In this document: piece after piece, positions 1 through 12,666 of the stretch
How the letters are laid out: every line of letters starts with the position of its first letter
Numbering within the stretch: position 1 is the stretch's first letter
From: Odontocerum albicorne
Lineage: Eukaryota > Arthropoda > Insecta > Trichoptera > Odontoceridae
Reading direction: 5' to 3'
DNA: 64,000 nt
Assembly (NCBI GenBank): GCA_949825065.1
Contig: OX463859.1
Span: forward strand, 26,615,847-26,679,846
Made by a program: the position numbers and the translations under genes
Notes under the pieces: generated by a model
Told to the model about the DNA's origin: nothing
The model's input: only the letters and a program-made list of their open reading frames with translations
Databases searched by the model: none

Positions 1-2140
1 TTTTTTGTTGAATGTTCATCAATAATATACATTATTTAGACTTCAAATTAGAAACTCGAGACATAAACCCTTGATTCGAAAAAAAATAAATAATTGTACA
101 CGCTCAGTGAAAAACAGTAATATTGCTATTTTATCATCTTCAGATCTAGGGTGTTTAACATACGAAAAGCTCTGATTCGTTATATACGAGTATATCCTAA
201 GGGTCGTAAATATAAGCGTAGACTATTTGATTTATTTATTTTTATTTAAAAAAACACTGGAAATTAATTAATAACAAACATTTTAAAACTATACTAAAGA
301 CTAAAATATTAATTACACTACTTAACAATTTGTAGTTTTTTATCTTTTGCAAAAACGAAATTATACTGACTTAAGATTTCGTGGTGCTAAACACGAAAAC
401 AACGGTAAAAATCTTGATTGACTGGTTTATCGAACATTTTTGTATTAAAATTCAGGTCCATCCTTGTTCATTGATTTTACAAATGCTTTAATAAGACCCA
501 ACTTTATGCAGTAAAACGTTACTGGAATTCGCTAGCGGTTTAAATTCAACATTTCGTACCAAATGCAGAGCTTTTCGGTAGAGCCATTCATTTTGATTGT
601 AGTGTGACTGTTTTACTCACGTGTAAAGCAACACTATTTAGTGTACCAGCTTTGCAAAGTAACTTTTATTCGATGAATTTTGTATGCCCACAAACTAGAC
701 ATTATCTGTATCCCTTAGTTTAAGCCATTTTTGTGTTACGACGAATAGGAAGAGCTTGATCAGAATTGATCAATAAATGCACAAGAGTTATCCGTCAACA
801 AGATGACAGACAATCACGAGGGATGGACATCTATCCATGAAGTAGTAGACACTCGTAGCGTGATTGTTTCACCCACATATAAATTAATATTTTACCAAAT
901 ACCGTTGATGTATATGTGGTAGAGTCTCGATATAGTAGGTAGAAAGACGTGTTGTAAAAAAACTTGATAAGTGGAATACAAATAAAAATTCTTATATTAC
1001 ACTTTTCTTATAGTTATTGTGTTTTACTTTATGACTCTTAAATGTTCAAATCACAATAATTTTTTAAAACGTGTATGACAGGTGATTTTTCAAATTTTAT
1101 ATTTTGTTAGGTCACACCGCGAGGATGGATATTTTGAATAAAATTGTGCCAATATACATTTTTTTGGTCTGAATTGTCATATCTCACGAGCCATTACAGA
1201 ATAAAACAATATCATTCGTATTTAAATTTCTCGGGTGCATTTCAGCTGTCTCAGAACAGGTAATATGACTTGTCAAACAGTTGATATACTCGTATACCAT
1301 TTATTTATCTTGTGAGGAATAGAATTATGTAAACATTTGTATAAATAAATAAATACGCATTTTGAACACATGTTTTGATTAATTTTGTACATCTAACTCT
1401 TAACTTTAAAAATAAATTGATCCCTAACGTGAATTTTTTTTCTCTCGGAAAGGGTGAAATTATTTGATTTAAGTGTGGGATGTTAGCCAAGAAAAGAGCA
1501 AAAAATATACACATACTATATAACTTATAATTGATAAAGCCATCCTGGTGGAAAATTGAAAGCTCTTATATACTCGTATTTTCTACAATTGTGTTCTCGT
1601 GTATCTTCTTAAGTTCCTAACAAACTTCCTTATTACTTCCATGCACAACTCGCTCACATACTAATTTAATCTGGAAAATTCAATTTATTAATAAAACCGA
1701 ATCTCGGAAAAATCTTTGAAAATAGGTCAACCAAGCTCTTTTCCTAATATTTTTTGTTGTGTTCAATTTGCTCTTTTGTGTTATTGAATTCCTTATGTGA
1801 CGTATAAAATTTATGACGGATTCACTTCCGGGTTGGTTTTATATTTCTGACGGATTCACTTCCTGGTTGGTTTTATTTCCTGAACATTTAGGATCTACAT
1901 TTGCAATGTAATAAATTACGCTATTTAAAAAAATACTAAATTCAAAATTATTCAAAAACAAATGAGACGTGAAATTGAAATTTTCAAAGAAAGTTGGATT
2001 AGACAAAACAGTACAAAACTCGAAAATCTTAGCCAAAAAATAATCTCTTTAACATGTACAGAAAGAAATTGATTTAATTGTACGTATAGTCACCTCTTCT
2101 CTTGATAATGAACTGAACTTCGAACTCTTCTCTTGATGAT
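1..2140. other. A+T-rich DNA without a recognisable gene
   Basis: I see no long coding frame, splice-bounded exon or familiar element here. Open frames at 1305-1514 and 1839-2036 (minus) are short and low-complexity. Two small local duplications are visible: a 34-bp tandem copy around 1814-1881 (GACGGATTCACTTCC twice) and a 31-bp one around 2094-2145 (CTCTTCTCTTGAT twice). Weak poly(A)/poly(T)-rich stretches near 225-260 may be old retroposon tails, but nothing attached to them can be identified. Confidence 0.6.
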
Positions 2141-2150
2141 GAACAGAGGA

Positions 2151-2841
2151 GTCGCATCAAGAGTGCGTCAGCGGCTGTTGCTAAATTGAACGACAGTGTT
2201 CTAACAGCAGAGGCATCTCCCAGTCCACAAAGATATCAGTCTACAAGGCTGTTGTCCTCTTCACGCTTCTCTATGGGTCTGAGACTTGGGTTCCTTATAG
2301 AACGCACATTCAAAGCCTTGAAATGTTGCACCAGCGTTTCCATCGCCGAATTTTTCAGATTCACTGGAGTGATCATGTCACAAATGTTTCGGTCCTGCAA
2401 CGCTCCAACTGTAAACTAATAGAAGATATAGTTATAAAGGCGAAATTGCGGTGGACCGGGCATGTGATACGCACGGGCGATCATAGACTCCCAAAACGCA
2501 TCTTGTACGGGGAAGTGGTGGGCAAGCGAAGTGTTGGTGGGTAGAGGAAGCGCTATGACAGTCTGCGAGAGTCGCTTACTTTTTGCGGGGCCCCTGAGGA
2601 CTGGGAGCGGGTGTCTCGGGATCGTGAGGGGTGGAGAGCCGTATGTTCTCGGGCTGAGGGCGTCTCAGCGGCTAGACGTGTGAGAAACAGTCAGCACGCT
2701 GGGAACATGCGTCAGCATAGCCGGGCGGCTCAGCTGGGTCCACATGTCTGTGGCATTTGTGGGAGAGAGTGCGCATCCAGGATCGGGTTGTTCTCTCACA
2801 GCAGATCACACGATCGACGTGGGAGAACGGTTCAAGACTAA
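2151..2841 (+). pseudogene. LINE reverse transcriptase C-terminal relic with zinc-knuckle end
   Basis: This is the 3' coding end of a non-LTR retrotransposon; the intact protein would copy element RNA into the genome. In order one reads the connection region (KISVYKAVVLFTLLYGSETW, from about 2230), then IHWSDHVTNVSVL, KLRWTGHVIR, RLPKRILYGE and KRYDSLRESL. It closes with a C2H2-like finger (CGICGRECASR, two histidines after it) just before the TAA near 2841. It is broken: the upstream part (RIKSASAAVAKLND) lies in another frame, with the shift near 2220-2230, and an in-frame TAG sits at 2542-2544. The catalytic core with its ADD motif is absent, so the copy is 5'-truncated and dead. The family assignment (LINE) is firm; the clade is not. 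Confidence 0.8.
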
Positions 2842-2984
2842 AGTTGGAGTGGCGAGGGGATCCTCGGCTGCGAGGCCCGGCAACGACGACGACGACGTAT
2901 AGTCACCAACTACAATATAAATGGATACCATTTATTATTAAATATTTATATATTAATTAAATATTTATATATCTATTTATTTCT

Positions 2985-3345
2985 TTATTTAACGCTTCAT
3001 TGTAAAATCCATCTGATTGGCTTATTACCAGGTGGCAATCTCTTCCAACAGGCTAAGCAGCTCTTCCAACAAGCAAGATGAAGTATCATGGTCGCAAAAA
3101 ATCAAATTATTCTTCACTTGTAAAATAATCGGGAAAATACACAGGAAAAATAAAACTGAGAAACAAAGGTAAGGAAAAATCAGAAATTATACACTTTATA
3201 TTATGACTTGAAATAAACAGCTTTTTCAATCGCTTTTTAAAATATGCCAATGACGGAACGAGTCTAAAATAAATTTGTCACTAGTTCCAGAGTCTCACTG
3301 CATTGACCGTTAACAACAACATAAAAAAAAAAGGGTATGGAACTA
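2985..3345 (-). mobile_element. LINE 3' end, family T, copy 1
   Basis: This matches the elements at 4478-4842 and 63330-64000. Read on the minus strand it ends in the last coding residues (TVNAVRLWN near 3270-3310), then a 3' UTR and a terminal motif with GGAAGAGATTG followed by an AATAAGCC-like stretch. The sequence AACGCTTCATTGTAAAA at the left is the family's 3' terminus. It carries a local duplication of the TTGGAAGAG segment (about 3050-3080). Only a decayed, 5'-truncated tail is left. Confidence 0.65.
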
Positions 3346-4477
3346 GGAAAGAAACTAAAGTTTTTGATACTCGTACTCCTTCGCTGTCTTCGACCAAAAC
3401 ACATCCAATGTCACTCACAAATATTGCTTTTCTAAATAGAATTACCGCAAATGTGTTATTTTATACGGTATTTTTTTATAGTTTCACTTATTTGCGATAT
3501 TTTACGATGTTAACGTTGATTTGGGCCTACCAATACACGTTTTATGGATAATGTAGTCATAAAAATGTACTTTTACAACACATCTCATTTATACAACTCA
3601 AACACATACATGTAACTAAAAATGTGTTCTTTAGATAATATATCTTATATATTTTTTTTATTATCTTTCGCTGTCTTCAACCGAAATTCATCCATTGCCC
3701 ATTTACAACAAATATTTTTCTATAAACAATAAGCAAAAACGTGTAATTTTTTAACATTTCAGCGGAAAATGTGATAAGACAAACATTTTTGCGGAAACAA
3801 TTATATCTATTTTCATTTTTGAGAGTTTCACTTGTTGTTGCGATATTTCACGATGAAAACATTGATTTGAGGATTCAAATATATATTTCATGGATAAAAT
3901 CATGTTAACACTTGCCACCACCCTGTGATGGATAGCGAGTGACCAGGACTTATATTTTATTTTATTATTTGACGTTTTAATACATAATAAAATGGTTTTT
4001 ATAGCTAATTACACAAAATAACTTAGCAGATTTTGCATTCTTTTAATTTAAAACATACATTTTTTACTGGACGCTTTGCGTCCAGCACCGTGGCTGGCGG
4101 AATTGTTTAGCACAGTAAAGCAAGTGTTGAAAAGAAGTTTAGCAATTTATTATGTTTAACATAACACAAGGAACCAATTTATCTTGAATAATGTTCATTT
4201 TAACATATTGATTCAAACGATTATATTCAATATTATAAAAAATGTGAATATTTCTAACATTTCATCGTTAATTGCGACCAAATACTCGTTTTTACGGGGA
4301 CTGTGGTGTCAATGTTAATTTTTGATAGTTACACTTCTTGTTTGCAATATTTGACTATTAGAATATTAAGTTGGGACTACAAATACATATTTCATGGATA
4401 AAACCATGTTGAAGAGTAGTACTTAAAATCTTTTTTTTTTTCATTTTTTTTTTCACTTAAAATCTCTTGAATATCTT

Positions 4478-4842
4478 TATTTAACACTTTTATTGCAAAA
4501 CAATCTGGCGGGCTTATTACCAGGCGTCAATCTCTTCCAACCAACCAGACGAAAGTAAAAGAAGCAAGTGGTCGCATAAATCATTCAAATGACTATCCAT
4601 CCCCATGAAATCTATAAACATATACGTGAGCACATGCCCACGAACCCCACAAAGACGGACAATCACCCGAACATTCTGTATCATATAAAGTGAGATATCA
4701 TCAATCAAAAGGAAAGGAAGGGATGGTGGAGAGGAAATGAAAAGAAAAATCAGGAATGAAACACGTTATTTTACTGAATAGAAATTAAGAGTTTTTTCAG
4801 TCGCTTCTTAAAGCATGCCAAGGACGGAGCGAGTCTTATATT
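4478..4842 (-). mobile_element. LINE 3' end, family T, copy 2
   Basis: Close relative of the element at the right edge of the window: both contain TCTGG(C/T)GGGCTTATT, CATTCAAATGACTATC and GAAAGGAAGGGATGGTGGAG, and end inland at GACGGAGCGAGTCTTA. It is a 3' UTR plus the last codons of a non-LTR retrotransposon on the minus strand, 5'-truncated, inserted into family B, which resumes at about 4850. ACTTAAAATCT occurs just left of the insertion near 4420 and again near 4455, which might be part of a target duplication. Confidence 0.7.
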
Positions 4843-4948
4843 GGTTTGGTTAACATAACTCAAGGGCACTATTTTTCTTGAATAACGTTCATTTTAACAT
4901 ATTGATTGAAACGATTATGTTCAATTTCATAAAAAAACACGCATACCA

Positions 4949-5290
4949 CATTTCTAACATTGCATCATTAATTGTGACAAAACACTCGTTTTTGCTAGAA
5001 CTATGGTTAATACGTTATTTTTTTATATCATCATAAACACGTATACCATAATATCATCAAAAAACACGTATACCATTTTTCTAACATTGCATCATTAATT
5101 GTGACAAAACACTCGTTTTTGCTAGAACTATGGTAAATACGTTATTTTTTTATATCGTCAAAAAACACGTATACCATAATATCATCAAAAATATCATCAA
5201 AAAACACGTTTACCATATTTCTAACATTGCATCATTAATTGTGACAAAACACTCGTTTTTGCTAGAACTATGGTAACTATGTTATTTTTT
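4949..5290 (+). repeat. Threefold local duplication inside family B, about 130 bp
   Basis: The string TTTCTAACATTGCATCATTA followed by GTGACAAAACACTCG and GCTAGAACTATGG occurs three times, starting near 4951, 5083 and 5218. The linkers hold short repeats of ATATCATCA and AAACACGTATACC. The three copies are far more alike than other family B units, so this is a younger local amplification. Confidence 0.75.
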
Positions 5291-5893
5291 TATAGTTTCA
5301 ATTAATATTAGCGATATTTAACCATTTAAATATTGATTTGGGTTCAAAAAATATATGTTTTATGGATAAAATCATTTTAAAAGAGTAGTTTACAAATCAA
5401 AATGCATCCAATATCGTTCACAACTTATGCTTATCTATATTAAATGTTATTCTCTAACATATCATCGGAAAATGAAATAAGACACATTTTTGTGTAAACA
5501 TCGAAGTATTAATTTATTTTTGATAGTTCATCTGATTATTTGGTATAATTAACCGTTAAAACATTGATTTGAGACTACAAATCCATGTTTTATAGATAAA
5601 ATCATATAAGAAGAGCAGTTTTAAGACATGTAATGATAAAAACCACTCAAGGATACTATTTTGTTGATTATTGATTAGGGACGGCAAATACATGCTTTAT
5701 GGGTAATATATTTAAACAGAAGTTTTACAAAACATTATGCTTAAAATGACACAAGGGTGCTATTTTACTTGAACAACATACATTTTAACCTCAATTCAAA
5801 TGATTATGTACAAAATCACCAGAAAAATTGTTTTTTCCAGCATTTCAGCGTAAATTGTGATAAAACGCTCATTTTTTTCCATAGATATACACT

Positions 5894-6746
5894 AGAATCT
5901 ATACCTATACTCCGCACATATAATGTTAAAGATCTGGGAGTCTTGTCCCACAGCAATCTCGCGTTTGGTCCTCACATAGAAGTTATGTGCAACTCAGCTT
6001 ATAAAACTCTAGAATTTGTAATGAGAATCTCTTAGTCGTTTGAAAAACAATTGGTGCTCAAAACGTTGTTAAATTCATTGATCCGTAGCAAACTAAAAAG
6101 CAATGCTTGCATTTGGAGCCCGGTGGGGGCGCAAAACTCGCTTATGGTAGAGAAAGTGCCAAAAAAATATCTACGATATTTCTATATGAGAGAGTTCGGT
6201 GTCCATCCATGGCTTTATCCTACTCAGTTTCTGCTAAGCATGCTCGGGTATAACTCCTTGAGCGTAAGAAGAGATCTGCGTATCCTTGTATACGTTGTCA
6301 AACTCGTTCGAGGAGTTGTGAGCTGTCCAGCATTACTACAAAGATTAGCGTTAAATGTTCCTAACAATTACACTAGACTGCGCCAGCAAAAACTGTTCTC
6401 AATAACATACGCAAGAACGGGTTTTCCAGCCACTATGCCTGTTGGAAGGGCCTTAACTCTTCTGAACGGGACTGCTTCGGATATTGACATATTTCATATC
6501 ACATTACCAAAAGCAAAAGTAAATTTTCTTTTTAGATTGAGCGCGTTAGAAAGCACTCATCAACATATTTAAGGGACTGTGAATATATGTGTATCATATG
6601 TTTGTGGGTATACTCGTATGTATGTATATGCATTATTTTTCAGTTTCATATAATTTTTTTCTATGTGATTTTTCTTCTTTTTTAATGTCCTGTATTTTTC
6701 AAAGTAATTGGGCTGAGCTTGTTTTGAAAAAATAAATAAATAAAAA
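5894..6746 (+). pseudogene. Jockey-like LINE relic: RT thumb region and 3' UTR
   Basis: The frame from about 5894 to 6572 matches, residue block by residue block, the LINE on the minus strand at 44965-45700. Shared landmarks are VKDLGV, a coiled NSAYKTLEFVMRIS segment, LLNSLIRSKL, CIWSP, the K-K-LRYFY stretch and LNVPNNYTRLRQQKLF. An in-frame TAG at 6033-6035 breaks it. The polymerase core and endonuclease are missing. After the stop at about 6572 comes a short 3' UTR and an A-rich tail (AAAAAATAAATAAATAAAAA, about 6727-6746). Family B is in opposite orientation on the two sides, so no target duplication can be expected. The protein would have been the RNA-to-DNA copying enzyme of the element. 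Confidence 0.78.
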
Positions 6747-6749
6747 TTT

Positions 6750-7645
6750 GTTTTAATTAATACAATTTTGTCCATAAAACACACATTTATAGTCTCAAAT
6801 CAATGTTTTAATTGTAAAGAATCGCGCACAAGAAGTGAGGCTATAAAAAATTATATTTTCACAATTTACGCTGAAATGAAAGTAAAAGGCATATTTTTTT
6901 TATGATTTTGTGTACGTGATCGTTTTAATTGAGGTAAAAATGTATGTTTTTCAAGTAAAATTGGACCCTTGAGTCATTTTAAGCGTAATGGTTTGTACAA
7001 CCTCCTTTATTATTTGATTTTACATATAAAAAATGTATTTGTAGTCCAAAATCAATGTTTTGACGGTCAAGTATCGCCAACAAGTGAAACTAACGAAATG
7101 TAACATACTCGTAGATACCACAGTTTCCGCAAAAGTCATTCTTAACTCACAATTAATGCTGAAATGCTATCAAAATACATTTTCACAGTAAAATATGCCC
7201 CCAGAGTCCTTAACGCATAATGTTATGTAAAACTACTCTTTTAATATGATTTTATCTATAAAACGTGTATTTCTTGTCAATGTTTTAATGATAAAATGAA
7301 TTTTTGAAATCAATGTTTTAATGGTAAAATGTCACTAACAACCAGTGAAACTATATAAAATAAACATAGATACCGTAGTTCTTGCAAAATCGATGGTGTA
7401 TCTTCCAATTTATGCTGAAATGCTTAGAAATTATTTGTTTTTATAATTATGTGCATAATCATTTGAATTCAGGTAAAAATCCGTATTTTCAAAGTAAAAT
7501 AGCACCCTTGAGTTATTTTAGGAATTATATTTCGCTATCCATATTATTTTATCAGAAAAAACATGAATTTCTAGTCCGAAATCACTACTTACATGGTAAA
7601 AAGATTACAAACAAGTGAGACTTTACATAGATACCATTATTTTAG
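6750..7645 (-). repeat. Family B, inverted block
   Basis: The same motifs as in 3346-5880 occur here as reverse complements: TTTGTAGTCCAAAATCAATG (about 7040), CAATGTTTTAATGGTAAAAT (about 7308), and others near 6790, 7265 and 7580. ATTTACGCTGAAATG (about 6862) and related strings are the reverse of the TTTCAGCGTAAATTG block. No coding content. Confidence 0.7.
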
Positions 7646-10297
7646 AATTTGCATACATGCCATTCTTTCCACAAAATCATTACCATTTTTTAATTCGCAA
7701 AATATTGACGCAAATAATTGAAAAATCGCAAAATTACAGGTAAAGGAACAAAAACGTGGAAACATGTAAAACAAATAATAATTCCGTCATGATGTTGTAC
7801 ATATATTCGTAAACGTGGCCGACATTGGCAGTTTTTCGAGTGAAAAGTGTGAAATTTCCGCCTTTTGGTAACAAAATGTTTTAACATATTTAATTGTTTT
7901 TGAAGTTTTATATCTCAATTAACAAAAATGAATTTTTATCACACTTTTCATATATAATTGCTGCATTTTTGTACGAAAATATATATTTCGTTGGTAACAA
8001 GAAGTTGGCTTTTCTTTTTTCGCCAAATATTGACGCAAATAATTAAAAAATCGCAAAATTACAGGTTAAGGACCAAAAACGCGGAAACATGTAGAACAAA
8101 TAATAATTCGGTCATGATGTTGTACATATATTTGTAAACTTGGCCGTCATTGGCAGTTTTTCGAGTGAAAAGTGCAAAATTTCCGCCGATTACTTACATA
8201 CAAATGTTCTTTTTAATATTTCGCTGGTTTTGACGTTTAATATCATAATTAACGCAATTGCATTTTTATCACACTTTTTCACTAATTCAGGGATACTTGT
8301 AGCATTCTTGAACGAAAATGGGTATTTCATTGGTAAAAAGAAGTAAATTTTTTTTAATTCGCAAACTATTGACGAAAGTAATTGAAAAATTTGCAATAAT
8401 TGCAGGTAAAGGACCAAAAACGAGCAAACATGTAGAACAAATAATAACTCTGTCATGATGTTGTACATAAATTAGTAAACTTGGCCGTCATTGGCAGTTT
8501 TTCGAGTGAAAAGTGTGAAATTTTCGCCTTTTGCTAACAAAATTTAGTAACATATTTAATAAGTTTTGAAGGTCTATATCACAATAAACGAAAATGCATT
8601 TCTATCACACTTTTGATTGATAACTACTGCATTTTTGTACGAAAATGGATATTTCGTTGATATAAAGAAGTAACCTTTTTTTATTTCACAAAATATTGAC
8701 GCAAATAATTGAAAAATCGCAAAATTCCAGGTTAAGGACCAAAAACGCGGAAACATGTAGAACAAATAATAATTCTGTAATGATGTTGTACATAAATTCG
8801 TACACTTGGCCGTCATTGGCAGTTTTTCGAGTGAAAAGTGGGAAATTTCCGCCGATTACTTATAAATGTTCTTTTAAATATTTTGCTGGTTTTGACGTTT
8901 TATATCATTATTAACGCAATTGCATTTTTATCACACTTTTTCACTTACTCAGGGATACTTGTAGCATTCTTGAACGAAAATGGGTATTTCATTGGTAAAA
9001 AGAAATTATTTTTTTTAATTCGCAAACTATTGACGCAAGTAATTAAAAAATCGCATAATTGCAGGTTTAGGACCAAAAACGCCGAAACATGTAGAACAAA
9101 TAATAATTCTGTCATGATGTTGTACATAAATAAGTAAACTTGGCCGTCATTGGCAGTTTTTCGAGTGAAAAGTGTGAAATTTCCGCCTTTTGCTAACAAA
9201 ATTTAGTAATATGTTTTATAAGTTTTGAAGTTTTATATCACAATAAACGAAAATGCATTTCGTTCACACTTTTCATTGATAACTGCCGCATTTTTGTACG
9301 AAAATTGATATTTCGTTGGTATAAAGAAGTTACCTATTTTTATTTCGCATAATATTGACGCAAATAATTTAAAAATCGCCAAATAACAGGTTAAGGAACA
9401 AAAACGCGCAAACATGTAGAACAAATAATAATTCTGTCATGATGTTGTGCATATATATGTAATATATAGAACAAATAATAATTCTGTCATGATGTTGTAC
9501 ATATATATGTCGTAAACTTGGCCGTCATTGGCAATTTTTCGACTAAAAAATTGTGAAATTTTCGCCTTTTGCTCACAAAATGTTCTAGCATATTTAATTG
9601 GTTTTGAAGTTTTATATCTCAATTAACGAAAATGAATTTTTATCACACTTTTCATATATAATTGCTGCATTTTTGTACGAAAATAGATATTTCGTTGGTA
9701 ACAAGAAATTGGCTTTTCGTATTTCGCCAAATATTGACGCAAATAATTAAAAAATCGCAAAATTATAGGTTAAGGACCAAAAACGCGGAAACATGAAGAA
9801 CAAATAATTATTCTGTCATGATGTTGTAAACTTGGCCGTCATTGGCAGTTTTTCGAGTGAAAAGTGTGAAATTTTCGCCTTTTATGAACACAATGTTCTA
9901 ACATATTTAATTGGTTTTGAAGTTTTATATCACAATTAATGAAAATGCATTTCTTTCACACTTTTCATTGATAATAGCTGCATTTTTGTACGACAATTCA
10001 TATTTCGTTGGAAACAAGAAGTTACCTTTTTTCATTTCACACAATATTGACGCAAATAATTGAAAAATCGCCAATTTACAGGTTAAGGACCAAAAACGTG
10101 TAGAACAAATAATAATTCTGTCATGATGTTGCACATATATTTGTTTTTTGAGTGAAAAGTGTGAAATATTCGCGTTTTGCGAACAAAATGTTGTAACATA
10201 TTTAATTGGTTTTGAAGTTTTATATAACTATTAACGAAAATGCATTTCTTTAACACTTTTCCATTGATTATTACTGCGTTTTTGTACGAAAATAGAT

Positions 10298-11350
10298 TTT
10301 TTTTATTTTTTTTTATTAAACAAGTAAATTATTGTACACATTTGTCAAGGCTATACCTATATACAAATTTGTGACTTAACTAATCTTAATTATATGTTAT
10401 AATTTATGAACTTGATTAATCTTATTTTCCTACATATCATTTTATTTTATTTATTCAATCTTAATATATGAGATCTTAGAAATAATTGACATCTTCATAC
10501 TACTTATAACTAAACAACATTCTTACACTAATTATTTAACAAAATCAAGTCCACTCGTTCAGGCTACTTGTGTTCCATCACATTCACTCATTCACCTTGG
10601 TCGTCCCAGCTAATACTGAAGGTGGACTAGTCAGGCAACAGATAATGCTTCGGGAGCTTGTGCTAATAACAGAAGGGTAGGTCGGATTTACTCTCGTAAG
10701 CCGGATTTACTTTCGTATTTACTCTCGTAAGGGAAGCGAATAAGGGATTTCTGTGATTTTGTTGGCTTTTATAGAACTTCACGGTCCAAGCGAGGGTGTG
10801 GTGTTGTAGGGTTTCTTCTAGCTGTTCAGTGTGAAGTCGGGTAAGATTGGTTCTGGGATGGGTGTTAAAAGATATCTTGAATGCCTTGTTTTGCACTCTC
10901 TGGAGTTTCAGGTGATCCGTGTTGCTCACACTACCCCAAACGGGTGCAGCATTGGTCAAGATAGAACGAATAAGGGTTTTATAGAGGAGGAGCTTATTTC
11001 GGTTTTTGTTTGTTTTTTAGAGATATAAGGAGTTTGATATGAGGAGTAAGAGTTATTGTGTATTGAGTGACAATTTCGAGGGGAACATTTTCATCACGGA
11101 CATTATGGATGAAGGTGGAGATGGTATCTATCGCGGCATCGATGCCCTGTGGGCTCACCAGAGATCCTGGTGATAGGCAGAGCTGATTGTGGAGGTAGGC
11201 TTTGTAACCCTTCCAGTCAGCATTGGCGTAGTCGTACTGCTCCCTGAGGCTAGCAATGGGCCTCACACCCAATGTGAAGTAGACTGGGAAGTGGTCTGAC
11301 AAGAGAGCTTCTAGAGCAGTCAAGAAAGAGATGTTAGGGTAGTTATTTCA
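10298..11350 (-). mobile_element. Jockey-like LINE insert in satellite, deleted copy 1
   Basis: A minus-strand, 5'-truncated retroelement. From the right it keeps the last residues of the endonuclease domain (LLSDHFPVYFTL, with the SDH motif, near 11285-11300), then about 70 residues of linker to the junction near 11000. There the polymerase core is missing, and the text continues in the C-terminal part (TNAAPVWGSVSNTDHLKLQR, then RVQNKAFKISFN). A 3' UTR of about 360 bp and an A-rich tail (T-rich on the plus strand at 10298-10320) close it. Left flank GTACGAAAATAGAT and right flank GTTACCTTTTTTTAATTCGC are parts of one satellite monomer. Lacking the polymerase core, it cannot move on its own. 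Confidence 0.85.
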
Positions 11351-12666
11351 ATGACAACATGATGTTACCTTTTTTTAATTCGCAAAATATTGACGCAAAT
11401 AATTGAAAAATCACAAAATTACCGGTGAAGGACCAACAACGCGGAAACTTGTAGACCAAATAATAATTCTGTCATGATATTGTACATATATTCGTAAACT
11501 TGCCCGTCATTGACAATTTTTCAAGTGAAAAGTGTGAAATATCTGCCGATTACTAACAAATGTTATATTAGATATTTACGTGGTTTATACGTTTTATATA
11601 ACAATTAACGCAATTGCATTTTTATCACACTATTTCACGTTTTCATTGATAATTGCTGCATTTTTGTACAAAAATGGATATTTCTTTGGAAAAAAGAAGT
11701 AACCGTTTTTTATGTCGCACAATATTGAAGCAAATAATTGAAAAATCGCAAATTTACAGGTTAAGGACCAAAAACGCGCCAACATGTAGAGCAAATAATA
11801 CTTCTGCCATGATGTTGTACATATATTCGTAAACTTGGCCATCATTGGCAGTTTTTCGAGTGAAAAGTGTGATTTTTTCGCCTTTTGCTAATAAAATGTT
11901 GTAAGATATTTAATTGGTTTTGAAGTTATATATCTCAATTAACGAAAATGAATTTAAACACACCTTTCATTGATAATTGCTGCATTTTTGTACGAAAATA
12001 GATATTTTGTTGGTAACAAGAAGTAACCTTTTTTTATTTTGCAAAATATTGACGCAAATAATTGAAAAATTGCAGGTTAAGGGACCAAAAACGCGGAAAC
12101 ATGTAGAACAAATAATAATTCTGTCATGATGTAGTACATATATACGTAAACTTAACCGTCATTGACAGTTTTTCGAGTGAAAGGTGTGAAATTTCAGCCG
12201 AATACTAACAAATGTTATTTTAGACATTTACCTGGTTTATACGTTTTTTATCAAAATTAACGCTATGGCATTTTTAACACACTATTTCAATGATAATTGT
12301 AGCATTCTTGTACGAAAATAGATATTTTTGTACAAAAATGGATATTTCGTTGGAAAAAAGAAGAAACCTTTTTTTATGTCGCACAATATTGACGCAAATA
12401 ATTGAAAAATCACCAAATTACAGGTTAAAGACCAAAACGCGCAAACATGTAGAACAAATAATAATTCTGCCATGATGTTGTACATATATTCGTTAACTTG
12501 GCCGTCATTGGCAGTTTTTCGAGTGAAAAGTGTGAAACTTCGCCTTTTGCTAACAAAATTTTGTAACATATTTAATTAGTTTGAAGTTTTATATCACAAT
12601 AAACGAAAATGCATTTCTATCACACTTTTCATTGATAACTGCTGCGTTTTTGTACGAAAATAGATT

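Larger units (their letters stand above)
3346..5880 (+). repeat. Diverged repeat family B, forward block
   Basis: A loose tandem repeat whose units share an ordered set of motifs: GCGATATTT, CATTGATTTGGGACTACAAA, TGTTTTATGGATAAAATCAT, ACACAAGGG, CTATTTTACTTGAA, ATTTCAGCG...TTGTGATAAAAC and a closing AACTATGGTA. The GACTACAAA block is seen near 3520, 3870, 4366, 5335, 5562 and 5665. Spacing varies from about 100 to 500 bp because units are truncated and a LINE tail is inserted at 4478-4842. The repeat carries no coding potential. It reappears reversed at 6750-7645 and forward again at 33910-36030. Confidence 0.7.

Noticed and set aside
6051..6572. Intact 173-codon gene
   Set aside because: It aligns with the C-terminal part of a LINE polymerase, and the same frame continues upstream through a stop codon at 6033-6035.
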